From positions 1 to 64,000 of the forward strand of contig JASUSO010000001.1 in the NCBI GenBank assembly GCA_030446015.1: a stretch of DNA of 64,000 nt. The letters run 5' to 3'. The notes beneath the pieces were generated by a model that was not told the DNA's origin, did not search any database, and was given only the letters and a program-made list of their open reading frames with translations. Positions within the stretch are counted from its first letter, which is position 1. The number at the start of each line of letters is the position of its first letter. The translations under genes and the position numbers were made by a program. Below, in pieces: positions 42,769 through 51,790 of this stretch. The stretch comes from Methanobacteriota archaeon. GTDB taxonomy: Archaea > Halobacteriota > Methanomicrobia > Methanomicrobiales > Methanoculleaceae.

Positions 42769-44132
42769 AAGAGATCACGATCAGCCCGGTGACCCGGATC
42801 GAGGGTCATGCAGGCGTCAGGATCTACCTCAACGACCAGGGCGAGGTCGACTCGGCCCACTTCCAGGTCGTGGAGTTGAGGGGGTTTGAGAAGTTCCTTA
42901 TCGGCGCTTCAATCGAGGAGGCGCCCCGTATCACGCCCCGCATCTGTGGGATATGCCCCTCGGCGCACCACCTGGCCGCAGCGAAGGCGACCGACCAGAT
43001 ATTCGGGGTCGAACCGCCGGCGAACGGGAAGAAACTCCGGGAACTCCTGAGCATCGGGCAGTTCATCCACTCACACGCCCTGCACTTCTTCATGCTCGCG
43101 GCTCCGGACTTCATCCTGGGCCACGACGCACCAGCGGAGACACGGAACGTCATCGGGCTTGCCCGTCACTCGCCGGATCTCGCGAAGAAGGCGATTGCGG
43201 TCAGGAAGTTCGGCCAGCGCCTGACGGAGGCGGTCGGCGGCAAACCCATCCACCCGTCGAACGCGGTGCCCGGCGGGATGTCGGCGCCGCTCACGGAAGG
43301 GAAGAGGACCGAACTGCTCACCATGGCGAACGAGGCCCTCGGGATCGCGCGTGAGGGCTGGGACCTCGCCCGCGGCCTCCTCGACGGCGTCGATACGGAT
43401 CTCGGGGCGGTGACGACCGGGTTCCTCGGCATGGCCAACAACGGAGTCTACTCGACCTACGAAGGGCCTGCCGTGATGCTCGGTCCGGACGGAGGCCAGC
43501 TCGGTTCGTTCTCGGGCCAGGACTACACGAACTTCATCGAGGAGTACTCGGAGGACTGGTCGTACCTGAAGTTCGCCCGGTTCAAAGGCGGGGACTACTA
43601 CCGGGTCGGGCCGCTCGCCCGGCTCAACATCGTGCAGACGATGGGTACGGAGCACGCGGACGCCGCTCTCGCGGAGTACCGCGAGCGCTTCGGCGCCGTC
43701 ACCCAGGCCACGCTCGCATACAACCTGGCACGCTACGTTGAGTTCATCGCCTCGTGTGAGCGGGCCGTCCAGTTGCTCTCCGACCCGGGCGTCACCGCGT
43801 CAAGCATTCGGACGCCGGTGGAAGGGATCGTGAACCGCCGGGGTGTCGGGATCATCGAGGCGCCCCGGGGCACCCTGATCCACGACTACACCGTCGATGA
43901 GAACGGCATCATCGAGCGGTGCAACCTGATCGTGGCGACCTGCCAGAACAACTACGGGATGGACCGCGGCGTGGAGGATATGGCACGCCGGGTGGTGGAG
44001 AACGGAGCGCTGACCGAGGGGGCGGCAAACCGCATCGAGATGATCGTCAGGGCGTATGACCCCTGCATCTCGTGTGCAACGCACGCTATCGGGAGGATGC
44101 CCATGAAGATCGAGTGTGTTCGAAGAACATGA
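42765..44132 (+). CDS. [NiFe] hydrogenase large subunit (MvhA-like)
   Basis: 455 residues. L1 motif RICGIC is at 59-64 and L2 motif DPCISC at 432-437, so all four nickel-iron cysteine ligands (C61, C64, C434, C437) are intact. After H440 a 15-residue extension (AIGRMPMKIECVRRT) remains, the sort removed by a maturation endopeptidase (38168). The best match by memory is MvhA/VhuA, a group 3c-type soluble enzyme. Partner subunits FrhB or MvhD are absent, and ferredoxin, V4R and roadblock genes replace them. Direct coupling to F420 is therefore not supported. Confidence 0.92.
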   Translation: MKEITISPVTRIEGHAGVRIYLNDQGEVDSAHFQVVELRGFEKFLIGASIEEAPRITPRICGICPSAHHLAAAKATDQIFGVEPPANGKKLRELLSIGQFIHSHALHFFMLAAPDFILGHDAPAETRNVIGLARHSPDLAKKAIAVRKFGQRLTEAVGGKPIHPSNAVPGGMSAPLTEGKRTELLTMANEALGIAREGWDLARGLLDGVDTDLGAVTTGFLGMANNGVYSTYEGPAVMLGPDGGQLGSFSGQDYTNFIEEYSEDWSYLKFARFKGGDYYRVGPLARLNIVQTMGTEHADAALAEYRERFGAVTQATLAYNLARYVEFIASCERAVQLLSDPGVTASSIRTPVEGIVNRRGVGIIEAPRGTLIHDYTVDENGIIERCNLIVATCQNNYGMDRGVEDMARRVVENGALTEGAANRIEMIVRAYDPCISCATHAIGRMPMKIECVRRT

Positions 44133-44143
44133 GGTGATAGAAT

Positions 44144-44491
44144 ATGCTTAAACAGATCCTGGGAGAATTCCTGAAACTGGACGGAGTTACCGCTGCAGTC
44201 GTGGCGGGACGGGATGGCTTTGTGATCGAGAGCGTCGTTGCCGGGGACGTGGACGTCGAGGCCCTGGGCGCCATGGCGTCGACGGGCATGGGTACGTCTG
44301 AGGCCATGAGCGAGGAACTCGGGAAGGGCGAGATGCACCAGATGCTCATCGAACTGGAGAACGGGCCAATCCTGCTCTCCCCGCTCTCGGAGGACGAGCT
44401 GATCGCTATCGTGGCGAACGCGAACGTGAATGTCGGGAGAATCCGCTACGAACTGAAGAAGAACAGGGACCGGATAACTGCTGCTCTGTGA
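44144..44491 (+). CDS. Roadblock/LC7 domain protein
   Basis: 115 residues, a single roadblock domain (LDGVTAAVVAGRDGFVIESVVAGDVDVEALGAM, then PILLSPLSEDELIAIVANANVNVGRIRYELKK). It starts 11 bp after the hydrogenase large subunit stop and is probably co-transcribed. Archaeal roadblock proteins of this length act as dimeric regulators of GTPases in known systems; no such GTPase is seen in this window. Confidence 0.88.
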   Translation: MLKQILGEFLKLDGVTAAVVAGRDGFVIESVVAGDVDVEALGAMASTGMGTSEAMSEELGKGEMHQMLIELENGPILLSPLSEDELIAIVANANVNVGRIRYELKKNRDRITAAL

Positions 44492-44495
44492 GACG

Positions 44496-45167
44496 ATGCT
44501 ACCCGACGGCATCTCACTTGGACGACTGCAGGGGCCGCTCTCGTCCCTTGCGTCAATCAGCCCTCACTTCACCGGAGCGGTGCGCATCAGCGAGCCAGAA
44601 GGGACCGGCTTTGTCCTGGTTTTAGCCGGAAAGCCGTATGCGGCCGCGTTCGAGAGCAGCAGCAAAGGCCTGCTGCTCAGCGGAGACGAGGCGTACACCT
44701 ACCTGCTTGACCGGCCGTCGCTCGATTACGAACTCATCGCCTACACCACCGGGGAGTCCGAGGCGGCCCGGGAAGCCTCGCGTGAGGCCGGGTGCCTGAT
44801 CTCCGAGGACGGCGCAAAACCTTCTTCGCGGATAGGGTCGGTGGAGACGAGTTGCCTCGACCAGATAGCGCGGCAGCCGGGCGTCGTCGCGGTCTCGATC
44901 TTCCACGAGGGGTTCGCTCTCCAGTCGCTCGGCTCCGCGGACTTCGAGCAGGTGGCCGCGGTCGCCGAAGACCTGCTCCGTGCCGGCACCCGCATCACCG
45001 GCGATATGGAGATGGGCGACCTCTCCCAGATGATCCTCGAGACACCGGCAGGGAAACTCATCATCGCGCCCTACGGTGACCTCTCCATCTGCATCCTCGC
45101 AAAGCCGGATGCCAACCTCGGTCTGATCCGGCTCTCGATGCGAGGGATGCGGGAGAGCTCCGGGTGA
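44496..45167 (+). CDS. Two-domain protein: DUF2226-like plus roadblock
   Basis: 223 residues. The N-terminal 100 residues resemble the domain in the protein at 38746 (ISPHFTGAVRISEPEGTGFVLVLAGKPYAAAF). The C-terminal 110 residues are a roadblock domain (IARQPGVVAVSIFHEGFALQSLGSADFEQVAAVAEDLL ... IIAPYGDLSICILAKPDANLGLIRLSM). Start is 4 bp after the previous stop. It closes the hydrogenase operon. A GC-rich stem-loop (about 45168-45204) lies just after it, a likely transcript end. Confidence 0.75.
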   Translation: MLPDGISLGRLQGPLSSLASISPHFTGAVRISEPEGTGFVLVLAGKPYAAAFESSSKGLLLSGDEAYTYLLDRPSLDYELIAYTTGESEAAREASREAGCLISEDGAKPSSRIGSVETSCLDQIARQPGVVAVSIFHEGFALQSLGSADFEQVAAVAEDLLRAGTRITGDMEMGDLSQMILETPAGKLIIAPYGDLSICILAKPDANLGLIRLSMRGMRESSG

Positions 45168-45324
45168 GAGAAGGGGCGGTTCCGGCACCCCCGCTCTCTC
45201 CCGGCGACCCGCATGACCGCACCAAACAGTTGATATCTCCGATCGCTGGAAGTAGTTCTATGCATCACTCGATTAAATCGAGGAGAACGGCGAGGCTGCC
45301 CCGCCCGTGCAGGGGGACCGTCGT

Positions 45325-46266
45325 ATGAGGTATTACCCGGTTCATGCCGGATTCCCGCCGTATGCCGAGGTGAACCCGGCAGTTGAAGCGGCCTTTGCCG
45401 AGCACGGGCGAGGCAACGTCCAGATGCCGCCGAAGGTCTACGTGACGTTCGTCGAGAGCGGAGATTTCCGGACGATGCCGGCATACCTCCCGGCCCTGGG
45501 GGTTGCCGGGGTGAAGATCGTCAACGTCCACCCGCAGAACCGCACGAAGGGCCTTCCCACCGTCATGGCGCTCACCGTCATCATCGATATAGCGACCGGC
45601 GCCCCGACGGCTATCATCAACGCCACCGAACTCACCGCGCTGCGAACCGGAGCAGCGGGCGCCATTGCGGCGAAGTACCTCGCGCCCCGCCACCCCATCA
45701 CCCTCGGGATCGTGGGGGCCGGGCGGCAGGCGGAGGCGCAGGTGGAGGCGACGGCCGCCTCGCTCGCGATCGAGGAGATCCTGGTCTGGAGCAGGAGCGA
45801 GAAGAGCGCGGAGGCTTTTGCAGAACGTTACGCGGACTACAGCGCCCGGAGCGTCCCGCTTGAGCGCGCCTGCGACTGCGACGTCCTGACCACGACGACG
45901 CCGTCGACGAAGCCGATCGTGATGGCGGACTGGATCCACGAAGGGACGCACATCAACGCGATCGGTGCGGACGCACCCGGCAAACAGGAACTGGACCCTG
46001 CGATCCTCAAGATGGCTGAGGTCTTCGTCGACGACCCCGGCCAGGCGGCCCATTCGGGCGAGATCAACGTGCCGGTCAGCACCGGGGACTACGACCCCGC
46101 CCGGATCGCGGGAACCCTCGGCGAGGTCGTCATCGGGAAGAAAGGGCGGTCGTCCCCGGACGCCGTCACAATCTTCGACTCCACCGGGCTTGCCATCCAG
46201 GACCTCGCCATCGCCGCCCTCGTCCTGCGGCGGGACGAGGGGGAGTACGAACTGCCGTTTCCGTGA
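45325..46266 (+). CDS. Ornithine cyclodeaminase / alanine dehydrogenase family protein
   Basis: 313 residues from ATG 45325; the frame opens at 45307. The Rossmann motif is GIVGAGRQAEAQVEA and the family blocks are KIVNVHPQNRTKGLPTV, ALRTGAAGAIAAKYL and INAIGADAPGKQEL. Archaeal members of this mu-crystallin family include NAD-dependent alanine dehydrogenase (shown in Archaeoglobus); others are ornithine cyclodeaminases. The first is more likely by length and by the GADAPGKQEL motif. Monocistronic. Confidence 0.85.
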   Translation: MRYYPVHAGFPPYAEVNPAVEAAFAEHGRGNVQMPPKVYVTFVESGDFRTMPAYLPALGVAGVKIVNVHPQNRTKGLPTVMALTVIIDIATGAPTAIINATELTALRTGAAGAIAAKYLAPRHPITLGIVGAGRQAEAQVEATAASLAIEEILVWSRSEKSAEAFAERYADYSARSVPLERACDCDVLTTTTPSTKPIVMADWIHEGTHINAIGADAPGKQELDPAILKMAEVFVDDPGQAAHSGEINVPVSTGDYDPARIAGTLGEVVIGKKGRSSPDAVTIFDSTGLAIQDLAIAALVLRRDEGEYELPFP

Positions 46267-46310
46267 GAACGTCGCTGCTGAAATACCGTAACTCGCGAAA
46301 AAATAGGGGC

Positions 46311-46346
46311 ACAAAAAAAACGCCGCCCGGGGAGCAGCCACTCCCC
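46311..46346 (-). terminator. Hairpin and T-run terminator of the Tes gene
   Basis: Read on the minus strand, GGGGAG (46346-46341) pairs with CTCCCC (46334-46329), followed by a T8 tract at 46320-46313. It lies 24 bp past the Tes stop and also terminates the convergent pair. Confidence 0.55.
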
Positions 46347-46369
46347 CCCATGTTGTATCAGGCAGGCAA

Positions 46370-47839
46370 TTACTCGCCCGTCCCGGGCTCCGCGAAGGCC
46401 TTCCAGACCTGCTCGCGGTAGACCGGGCCGCTGTTGTAGGTGCAGAACGGGATCAGGCGGCCGTCGGGGGTCGCGTAGTGGATGCAGCACCGCTGCACCC
46501 GGTCAAGGTCGTAGTTGTACTTGTCCATGAAGTGCATCGTGCCGATGAAGAGGGCGTTCCAGTGGAACTCACGCAGGGCCTCGAAGTTCTGCATCACGAG
46601 GGCCTTTGCGATCAGTTTCATGAACTCCCCGGTGTTCTTCTGCTCCGCCTTCCTCGTGGAGTTGTAAAGATCTTTGACGCCCTCGACGAGGGTCACGTAC
46701 TTGTTGAGCGACCCGCCTTTCGCGAGCTTCGCCGCCATCTTCTCGACCGACTCGAAGAAGGCGTCAACGTCCACCATCTTGTTGATCGGGACCATCCCTT
46801 CGTCGGTGACGAAGACGTAGGTCGCTGCGCCGCAATGCTGGTGCGTGGTGAACGTGATCTGGGGTTTGCCGGTATACGCTTCGACGAGCTCCGAGATCGG
46901 GACGACGCAGGGCACCGGGTAGAAGTAGTCCTTCTTGATCACGCCGTCCGTCTGCTCCTCGATCCGCTCAGCAAGCTCGGGGATGGTGATCCGCTCGTTC
47001 CTGACGTCATCCTCGCTCGCGGCCCCGGTGAACGCCACCGGCTGGAAGTTGACGCCCCGGATGGTCTTGATGTGCTCTGCGGCATATTTGATGATGGCGC
47101 CCACCTCGTGGTCGTTCCTGCCCTTGATGACCGTGGGGACCAGCACCACGCCCATGCCGATCTTCTCGCAGTTCTCTACCGCCCGCCGGTCGCTCGCCAG
47201 TTTCGGGTTTGTCTCGCGGCTGACGCCGTCGAAGTGCAGGTAGACAGTGGAGAGCCCCGCCTCTTTGAGCTGCTTCGCGTAGTCGGGATCCTGCGCAAGC
47301 CGGATGCCGTTCGTCGCGATCTGCACCTGGGATATTCCGAGCTCTTTCGCCTTCCGGATGATCTCGGGAAGATCTTCGCGCATCGTCGGCTCGCCGCCCG
47401 AGAACTGGACGGCAGGTGCCGGCACGGGCTTCTGCTCGCGCAGCATCGAGAGCATCCCGACGACCTGGTCGAAGGTCGGCTCGTAGACATAGCCGCATGC
47501 CCTGGCGTTCGCAAAGCAGAAGTCGCAGTTGAGGTTGCAGCGGTTCGTCAGGTCGATGTTTGAGAGGAGCGTCGTCGACCGGTGGTTCTCACAAACACCA
47601 CAGTCGTTCGGGCATCCTGCCGGAGAGACAGTCTTCTGCGGGTTTGCAATGCCGTTCCCGATGCGCTCATACGCATCGAATCTCCGGTACATCTCCGCGT
47701 CGGACCAGTAGAGACCCCGGTACGCACCATGTTCCGGGCAGGTGCGGACCAGCCAGACCTTTCCCCCCTCCTCAACGATATCGGCATCGAGCACGCGACC
47801 GCATGTTGGGCAGAGGCTCTTTGTCTTTTTTATAAGCAT
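46370..47839 (-). CDS. tes: Tetraether lipid synthase (radical SAM)
   Basis: 489 residues. The radical SAM motif CxxxCxxC is C101, C105 and C108 (CNLNCDFC). The N-terminal CPTCG and CPNDCGVCENHR carry extra cysteines for further clusters, as in the MJ0619 family. VQFSGGEPTMREDLPE and the long C-terminal part (THQHCGAATYVFV, CCIHYATPDGRLIPFC) complete the family pattern. Tes joins the phytanyl tails of two archaeol lipids to form GDGT tetraethers. It is divergent from carS, which makes the archaeal lipid precursor CDP-archaeol. Confidence 0.92.
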   Translation of the reverse strand: MLIKKTKSLCPTCGRVLDADIVEEGGKVWLVRTCPEHGAYRGLYWSDAEMYRRFDAYERIGNGIANPQKTVSPAGCPNDCGVCENHRSTTLLSNIDLTNRCNLNCDFCFANARACGYVYEPTFDQVVGMLSMLREQKPVPAPAVQFSGGEPTMREDLPEIIRKAKELGISQVQIATNGIRLAQDPDYAKQLKEAGLSTVYLHFDGVSRETNPKLASDRRAVENCEKIGMGVVLVPTVIKGRNDHEVGAIIKYAAEHIKTIRGVNFQPVAFTGAASEDDVRNERITIPELAERIEEQTDGVIKKDYFYPVPCVVPISELVEAYTGKPQITFTTHQHCGAATYVFVTDEGMVPINKMVDVDAFFESVEKMAAKLAKGGSLNKYVTLVEGVKDLYNSTRKAEQKNTGEFMKLIAKALVMQNFEALREFHWNALFIGTMHFMDKYNYDLDRVQRCCIHYATPDGRLIPFCTYNSGPVYREQVWKAFAEPGTGE

Positions 47840-47918
47840 TCTCTCACCGTGCCCACCTATTCATTCGTATCTCATGTTTCGACACTTTAATCTTTATATT
47901 TACTGATTGTACTGGATA
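47840..47918. promoter_or_regulatory. Shared Tes/carS promoter region
   Basis: A single AT-rich core, TCTTTATATTTACTG (about 47890-47904), sits between the divergent tes and carS genes. It is about 25 bases ahead of the likely carS start; on the other strand AATATAAAG can serve tes with a leader of roughly 25-30 bases. Confidence 0.5.
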
Positions 47919-48482
47919 TTGACAGTTATCAGTACAGACATCGGCTACTGGATCTTCTCCGGGCTTGCGGCACTCTGGATTATGATTCCGGCATACGTGC
48001 CGAACTCAGCGGCCGCACTCTTCGGCGGCGGAAGACCCATCGATCTCGGGCGGTCGTTCTCCGACGGGAGGCGGATCTTCGGCGACGGAAAGACGTACCG
48101 GGGGTTCTTCGGCGGCGTCCTCTCGGGGGTGCTGGTAGGTCTCATCGAGATCTGGGCGGCTGCCGCGTTCGGCCTGGGTGCTCTTCCGCAGCAGACGTTC
48201 CTCTCCGTCACCCTCCTCGCAACCGGCGCGCTCCTTGGGGATCTCGCCAAGAGTTTCCTCAAGCGGAGGCTCGGGAAGGAACGGGGAGAGTCCTGGTTCC
48301 TGGCCGACCAGTATGACCTGGTCGTCGGTTCCTTCCTGCTGCTCCTCATCTTCGACCCCCAGTGGTTGTCCTGGAATATCACCCTGCCCATCGCAGTCTG
48401 GATCGTCGTCATGACGCCCCTTCTGCACCGGGTGGTGAACATTATCGGTTATTACATCGGAGTTAAAGAGGTACCATGGTGA
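47919..48482 (+). CDS. carS: CDP-archaeol synthase (CarS)
   Basis: About 187 residues from the TTG at 47919, chosen because it falls one TSS distance from the TATA; another TTG at 47907 is possible. The DUF46 family signature is LWIMIPAYVPNSAAALFGGG, then GDGKTYRGFFGG, with four or five transmembrane helices and the metal-binding ADQYDLVVGSF. CarS transfers CMP from CTP to unsaturated archaetidic acid (DGGGP). Its end overlaps pyrE by 7 bp. Confidence 0.92.
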   Translation: MTVISTDIGYWIFSGLAALWIMIPAYVPNSAAALFGGGRPIDLGRSFSDGRRIFGDGKTYRGFFGGVLSGVLVGLIEIWAAAAFGLGALPQQTFLSVTLLATGALLGDLAKSFLKRRLGKERGESWFLADQYDLVVGSFLLLLIFDPQWLSWNITLPIAVWIVVMTPLLHRVVNIIGYYIGVKEVPW

Positions 48483-48988
48483 ACCCAATCGCGAAACTGT
48501 TGCTTGAGTGCGGGGCCATCGAGTTCGGGGAGTTCGTCCTCGCCTCGGGAGCCCGGAGTTCATACTATATTGATATAAAGGCTGCGACGACAAACCCCGC
48601 CATCCTCGGAGAGATCGGGAGATCCATTGCAAAAGACCAGACGTTCGATATGGTCGCCGGGGTGGCGGTCGGCGCCGTACCGATCGCCGTCGCCGTCTCG
48701 CTCGCGAGCGGCCGGCCGTACGCGATCATCAGGAAAGAAGCCAAGGACCACGGTAAGGCCGGGACGATCATCGGCGATGTTGCCGGGAAGGACGTGCTGC
48801 TGGTCGAGGACGTGACCACGTCGGGTGGGAGTGCCCTCTACGGTCTTGAGACCCTCCGCGCCGCGGGCGCGCACGTCGACCGGGTTATGACCGTCGTCGA
48901 CCGGGAATCGGGCGCTCGCGAGGCGCTCGCAGAAAAAGGCGCATCTCTTCTTGCACTTGTGCGGGTCAGCGAGCTGCTGGACGGATAA
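48476..48988 (+). CDS. pyrE: Orotate phosphoribosyltransferase
   Basis: 170 residues. The PRPP-binding loop is VLLVEDVTTSGGSALYGLE, and the N-terminal SSYYIDIKAATTNPAIL and AYAIIRKEAKDHGKAG (orotate and flexible loop) agree with PyrE. It forms OMP from orotate and PRPP. The gene overlaps carS, an example of lipid and nucleotide genes sharing a transcript. Confidence 0.93.
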   Translation: MVNPIAKLLLECGAIEFGEFVLASGARSSYYIDIKAATTNPAILGEIGRSIAKDQTFDMVAGVAVGAVPIAVAVSLASGRPYAIIRKEAKDHGKAGTIIGDVAGKDVLLVEDVTTSGGSALYGLETLRAAGAHVDRVMTVVDRESGAREALAEKGASLLALVRVSELLDG

Positions 48989-49020
48989 ACATTTTTTAAG
49001 AGCGGGCAAATATGATGGAT

Positions 49021-50307
49021 ATGAAAGTACTCGTTGTAGGCGGTGGTGGCAGGGAGCATGCGATCACCAGGGCGCTTTCCTGCAACAGTGACACGAAGAT
49101 CTTTTCTGTCATGGCACGCAAGAACCCGGGGATTGCCCGGGTCGCGGAGCGGGTGCTCCTCGAAAAAGAGACCAATATCGAGAAGATAATACCATTCGCC
49201 ACCAATTGCGGAGTCGATGCCGCGGTCATCGGGCCGGAGGCCCCCCTTGAAGCGGGCATCGTCGACCGCCTCCTCGAGGCAGGGATACCGTCTCTCGGAC
49301 CGACGCGTGCCGCAGCCCGGATCGAGACGGACAAGGCGTTCTGCCGCCGTTTGATGGAGCGGCACGGTATTGCGGGGTGCCCGGAGTACCACGTCTGCCA
49401 TGACCCGGAGGAGGCGCGGCAGTTCATCGAGTCCTACGACGGCGACCTCGCGATCAAGCCGATCGGGCTCACCGGCGGGAAAGGCGTGCGGATCATGGGC
49501 GAACACGTCGACGTGGCGGGAGCGGTCGAGTACGCCCGGGAGATCGGGGGGAACGTCGTCCTTGAGGAGCGGCTCGTGGGGGAGGAGTTCACCCTCCAGG
49601 CCTTCGTCGACGGCGAGCACCTGGTGCCCATGCCGCTCGTGCAGGATCACAAGCGTGCATACGAAGGGGACGTGGGGCCGAACACCGGCGGCATGGGCTC
49701 ATACTCCCTGGAGGACCATATGCTCCCCTTCGTCTCCCGCCGTGACTACGAGAGAGCCCTCCGGATCATGGAAGAGACGGTTGCGGCCATGCGGGCCGAA
49801 GGGACGCCGTACCAGGGGATCCTCTACGGCCAGTTCATGAACACCCGCGACGGCCCGAAGGTCATCGAGTTCAACGCCCGCTTCGGTGACCCCGAGGCCA
49901 TGAACGTCCTCTCGCTGCTCTCGTCGGACTTCGCCGCAATCGTCGGCCACGTCATCGACGGTAACCTTGCGCCGTCGCACGTCCGGTTCGAGAAGAAGGC
50001 GACGGTCTGCAAATATCTCGTTCCCGAGGGCTACCCGGATGCGCCGAGGGCGAACGAGCCGCTCACTCTCGGCGACTATGGCGACGCCCTGCTGTATTAT
50101 GCAAACGTCGAGGAGCGGAACGGGACGCTCCACACCCTGACGTCGCGGACGCTCGCGTTCGTCGGGAAGGGCGAGACCCTCGAAGAAGCCGAAGCGATAG
50201 CCGAGAAAGTGGCATCTTCCGTCTCGGGACGTGTCTTTCACCGCAGGGACATCGGCACCCCCGAGCTCCTCGAAAAGCGGTGCCGCCACATGAGGGAGAT
50301 TGCATGA
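49021..50307 (+). CDS. purD: Phosphoribosylamine-glycine ligase
   Basis: 428 residues from the ATG at 49021; ATGs at 49012 and 49015 are less likely given a TTTTTTAAG element at about 48990. It is a GARS ATP-grasp enzyme with [33 protein letters not shown] and [13 protein letters not shown]. It makes glycinamide ribonucleotide in purine synthesis. It overlaps argF (ATGA). Confidence 0.95.
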   Translation: MKVLVVGGGGREHAITRALSCNSDTKIFSVMARKNPGIARVAERVLLEKETNIEKIIPFATNCGVDAAVIGPEAPLEAGIVDRLLEAGIPSLGPTRAAARIETDKAFCRRLMERHGIAGCPEYHVCHDPEEARQFIESYDGDLAIKPIGLTGGKGVRIMGEHVDVAGAVEYAREIGGNVVLEERLVGEEFTLQAFVDGEHLVPMPLVQDHKRAYEGDVGPNTGGMGSYSLEDHMLPFVSRRDYERALRIMEETVAAMRAEGTPYQGILYGQFMNTRDGPKVIEFNARFGDPEAMNVLSLLSSDFAAIVGHVIDGNLAPSHVRFEKKATVCKYLVPEGYPDAPRANEPLTLGDYGDALLYYANVEERNGTLHTLTSRTLAFVGKGETLEEAEAIAEKVASSVSGRVFHRRDIGTPELLEKRCRHMREIA

Positions 50308-51233
50308 AGAAGGATTTTCTCTCGATCATCGATCTCGATGAGTACGAACTCGAGAGCATCGTCGCCGACGCGGTGCGCCTGAAGCGGCTGAAGTCTGCGG
50401 GAACCGCGCATGAGTTCCTGAGGGGCAGGAGCCTCGGGATGATCTTTGAGAAGGCGTCCACCCGCACCCGGGTCTCGTTCGAGGTGGGGATGTCCGATCT
50501 CGGCGGCCACGCGCTCTTCTTAAATCCCCAGGATATGCAGCTCGGGCGGGGTGAGGAGATCAGGGACACGGCGCGGGTGCTTGCCCGTTACGTCGATGCG
50601 GTGATGATCCGCGCTTACAGCCACGCCACCGTCGAGGAGTTCGCCCGCTACGCGGATGTCCCGGTCGTCAACGGCCTCTCCGGCCGCCTGCACCCCTGCC
50701 AGGTGCTGGCCGACATCATGACCCTGACCGAGCGGTTCGGCGACCTCCACGGCCTGAAACTCGCGTGGGTCGGGGACGGCAATAACGTCTGCAACTCGTG
50801 GATCCTCTCCTCCGCCCTGACCGGGATGGAGATCGCGGTTGCAAGCCCCCCGCGCTACCGGCCGAAGGACGAGATCGTTGATCGGGCCCGGGCAATGGGA
50901 GGAAAGGTCACCATCGTCACGGACCCAATCGAAGCGGTCAGGGACGCGGACGTCCTCTACACCGACATCTGGGTCTCGATGGGCGACGAACAGGAGCGTG
51001 CCGAACGTCTGCGGGCGCTCAGGGGCTACACGATCGACTCCCGCCTCCTCGCGCAGGCATCCCCCGACGCCCTCGTGATGCACTGCCTCCCCGCCCACCG
51101 CGGCGAGGAGATCACCGACGAGGTGATGGAGGGGCCGCAGAGCATCGTCTGGGACCAGGCGGAGAATCGGCTCCACGCACAGAAGGCGCTCCTCGTGCGG
51201 CTGATCGCTGGCGGGATGCCGGCGGACGAGTGA
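50304..51233 (+). CDS. argF: Ornithine carbamoyltransferase
   Basis: 309 residues. The carbamoyl phosphate loop is [11 protein letters not shown] and the ornithine-specific loop is LHPCQVLAD, with the C-terminal [17 protein letters not shown] carrying the catalytic cysteine. It forms citrulline from ornithine and carbamoyl phosphate, and works with carAB and argG from this window. Coupled to purD. Confidence 0.95.
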   Translation: MKKDFLSIIDLDEYELESIVADAVRLKRLKSAGTAHEFLRGRSLGMIFEKASTRTRVSFEVGMSDLGGHALFLNPQDMQLGRGEEIRDTARVLARYVDAVMIRAYSHATVEEFARYADVPVVNGLSGRLHPCQVLADIMTLTERFGDLHGLKLAWVGDGNNVCNSWILSSALTGMEIAVASPPRYRPKDEIVDRARAMGGKVTIVTDPIEAVRDADVLYTDIWVSMGDEQERAERLRALRGYTIDSRLLAQASPDALVMHCLPAHRGEEITDEVMEGPQSIVWDQAENRLHAQKALLVRLIAGGMPADE

Positions 51234-51296
51234 GCGATCTTCGCGGCCGATCTGCCCGTGGGTGTGGTCGGTTATGGGCTCTCCCCTGGTGGGGAT

Positions 51297-51342
51297 GATG
51301 GTCTCCTCCGGCCCTGCGGGGGGACCATCAAAGAATTTTTTT
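51297..51342 (+). terminator. Hairpin and T-run terminator after argF
   Basis: GATGGTC (51297-51303) pairs with GACCATC (51323-51329), and a T7 tract follows at 51336-51342. It lies 63 bp past the argF stop. Confidence 0.65.
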
Positions 51343-51543
51343 AGACATCTATGCACCGCGAACTATCGGTGCTCTGCACAACTCCCTAATAATCCCTAGA
51401 CCAGACGTTCAGCCAGGAGTGCCCTCAAACAGCCCCGGTGCGGCAACTCCCACTCAACCCGCCGCCCCGGCCCTCGCCACGGCGCCCCGGAGCCACGCCC
51501 TGTCCCGCAACCCCCGGCGCAGAACCGGGAAAAAAAATGTAAT
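51343..51543. other. Convergent intergenic, minus-strand T-run at 51530-51537
   Basis: No gene is recognised. An A8 run at 51530-51537 (T8 on the minus strand), 7 bp past the small gene's stop, is a likely transcription end for the marker 14 operon. The rest is GC-rich without evident repeats. Confidence 0.4.
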
Positions 51544-51777
51544 TTACTCCGCGATGAACTCCTGGAGACGCTCGAAGAGGTACTTCTGCACCTCTTCGAC
51601 GACCTCACGCCTGCCGCGGAACGCAATCAGTTCCCGTGCGTCTCCGTCCATGTTCGCGAACGACAACCTCTGCTGCCGGCGCACCACCTCGACGTCGTAC
51701 TTCTCGGCGACGTCGTAGATCATCTTCCGCGGGACGCCGGGGGGAACGATCATATCGTAGAGTTCTTCGTTAGCCAT
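51544..51777 (-). CDS. Small conserved protein paired with methanogenesis marker 14
   Basis: 77 residues, alpha/beta, charged: MIVPPGVPRKMIYDVAEKYD, then LSFANMDGDARELIAFRGRREV. The regular alternation and arginine-rich central strand suggest an ACT- or NIL-like small domain, but I do not recognise it with certainty. It begins 13 bp after the marker 14 stop on the same strand, so it is very likely co-transcribed. Confidence 0.75.
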   Translation of the reverse strand: MANEELYDMIVPPGVPRKMIYDVAEKYDVEVVRRQQRLSFANMDGDARELIAFRGRREVVEEVQKYLFERLQEFIAE

Positions 51778-51790
51778 GGTTCACCAGGTC

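Noticed and set aside
41851-44132. F420-reducing hydrogenase (Frh) assignment
   Set aside because: No FrhB-like flavoprotein gene is adjacent, and the small subunit motif and context fit the F420-non-reducing type better.
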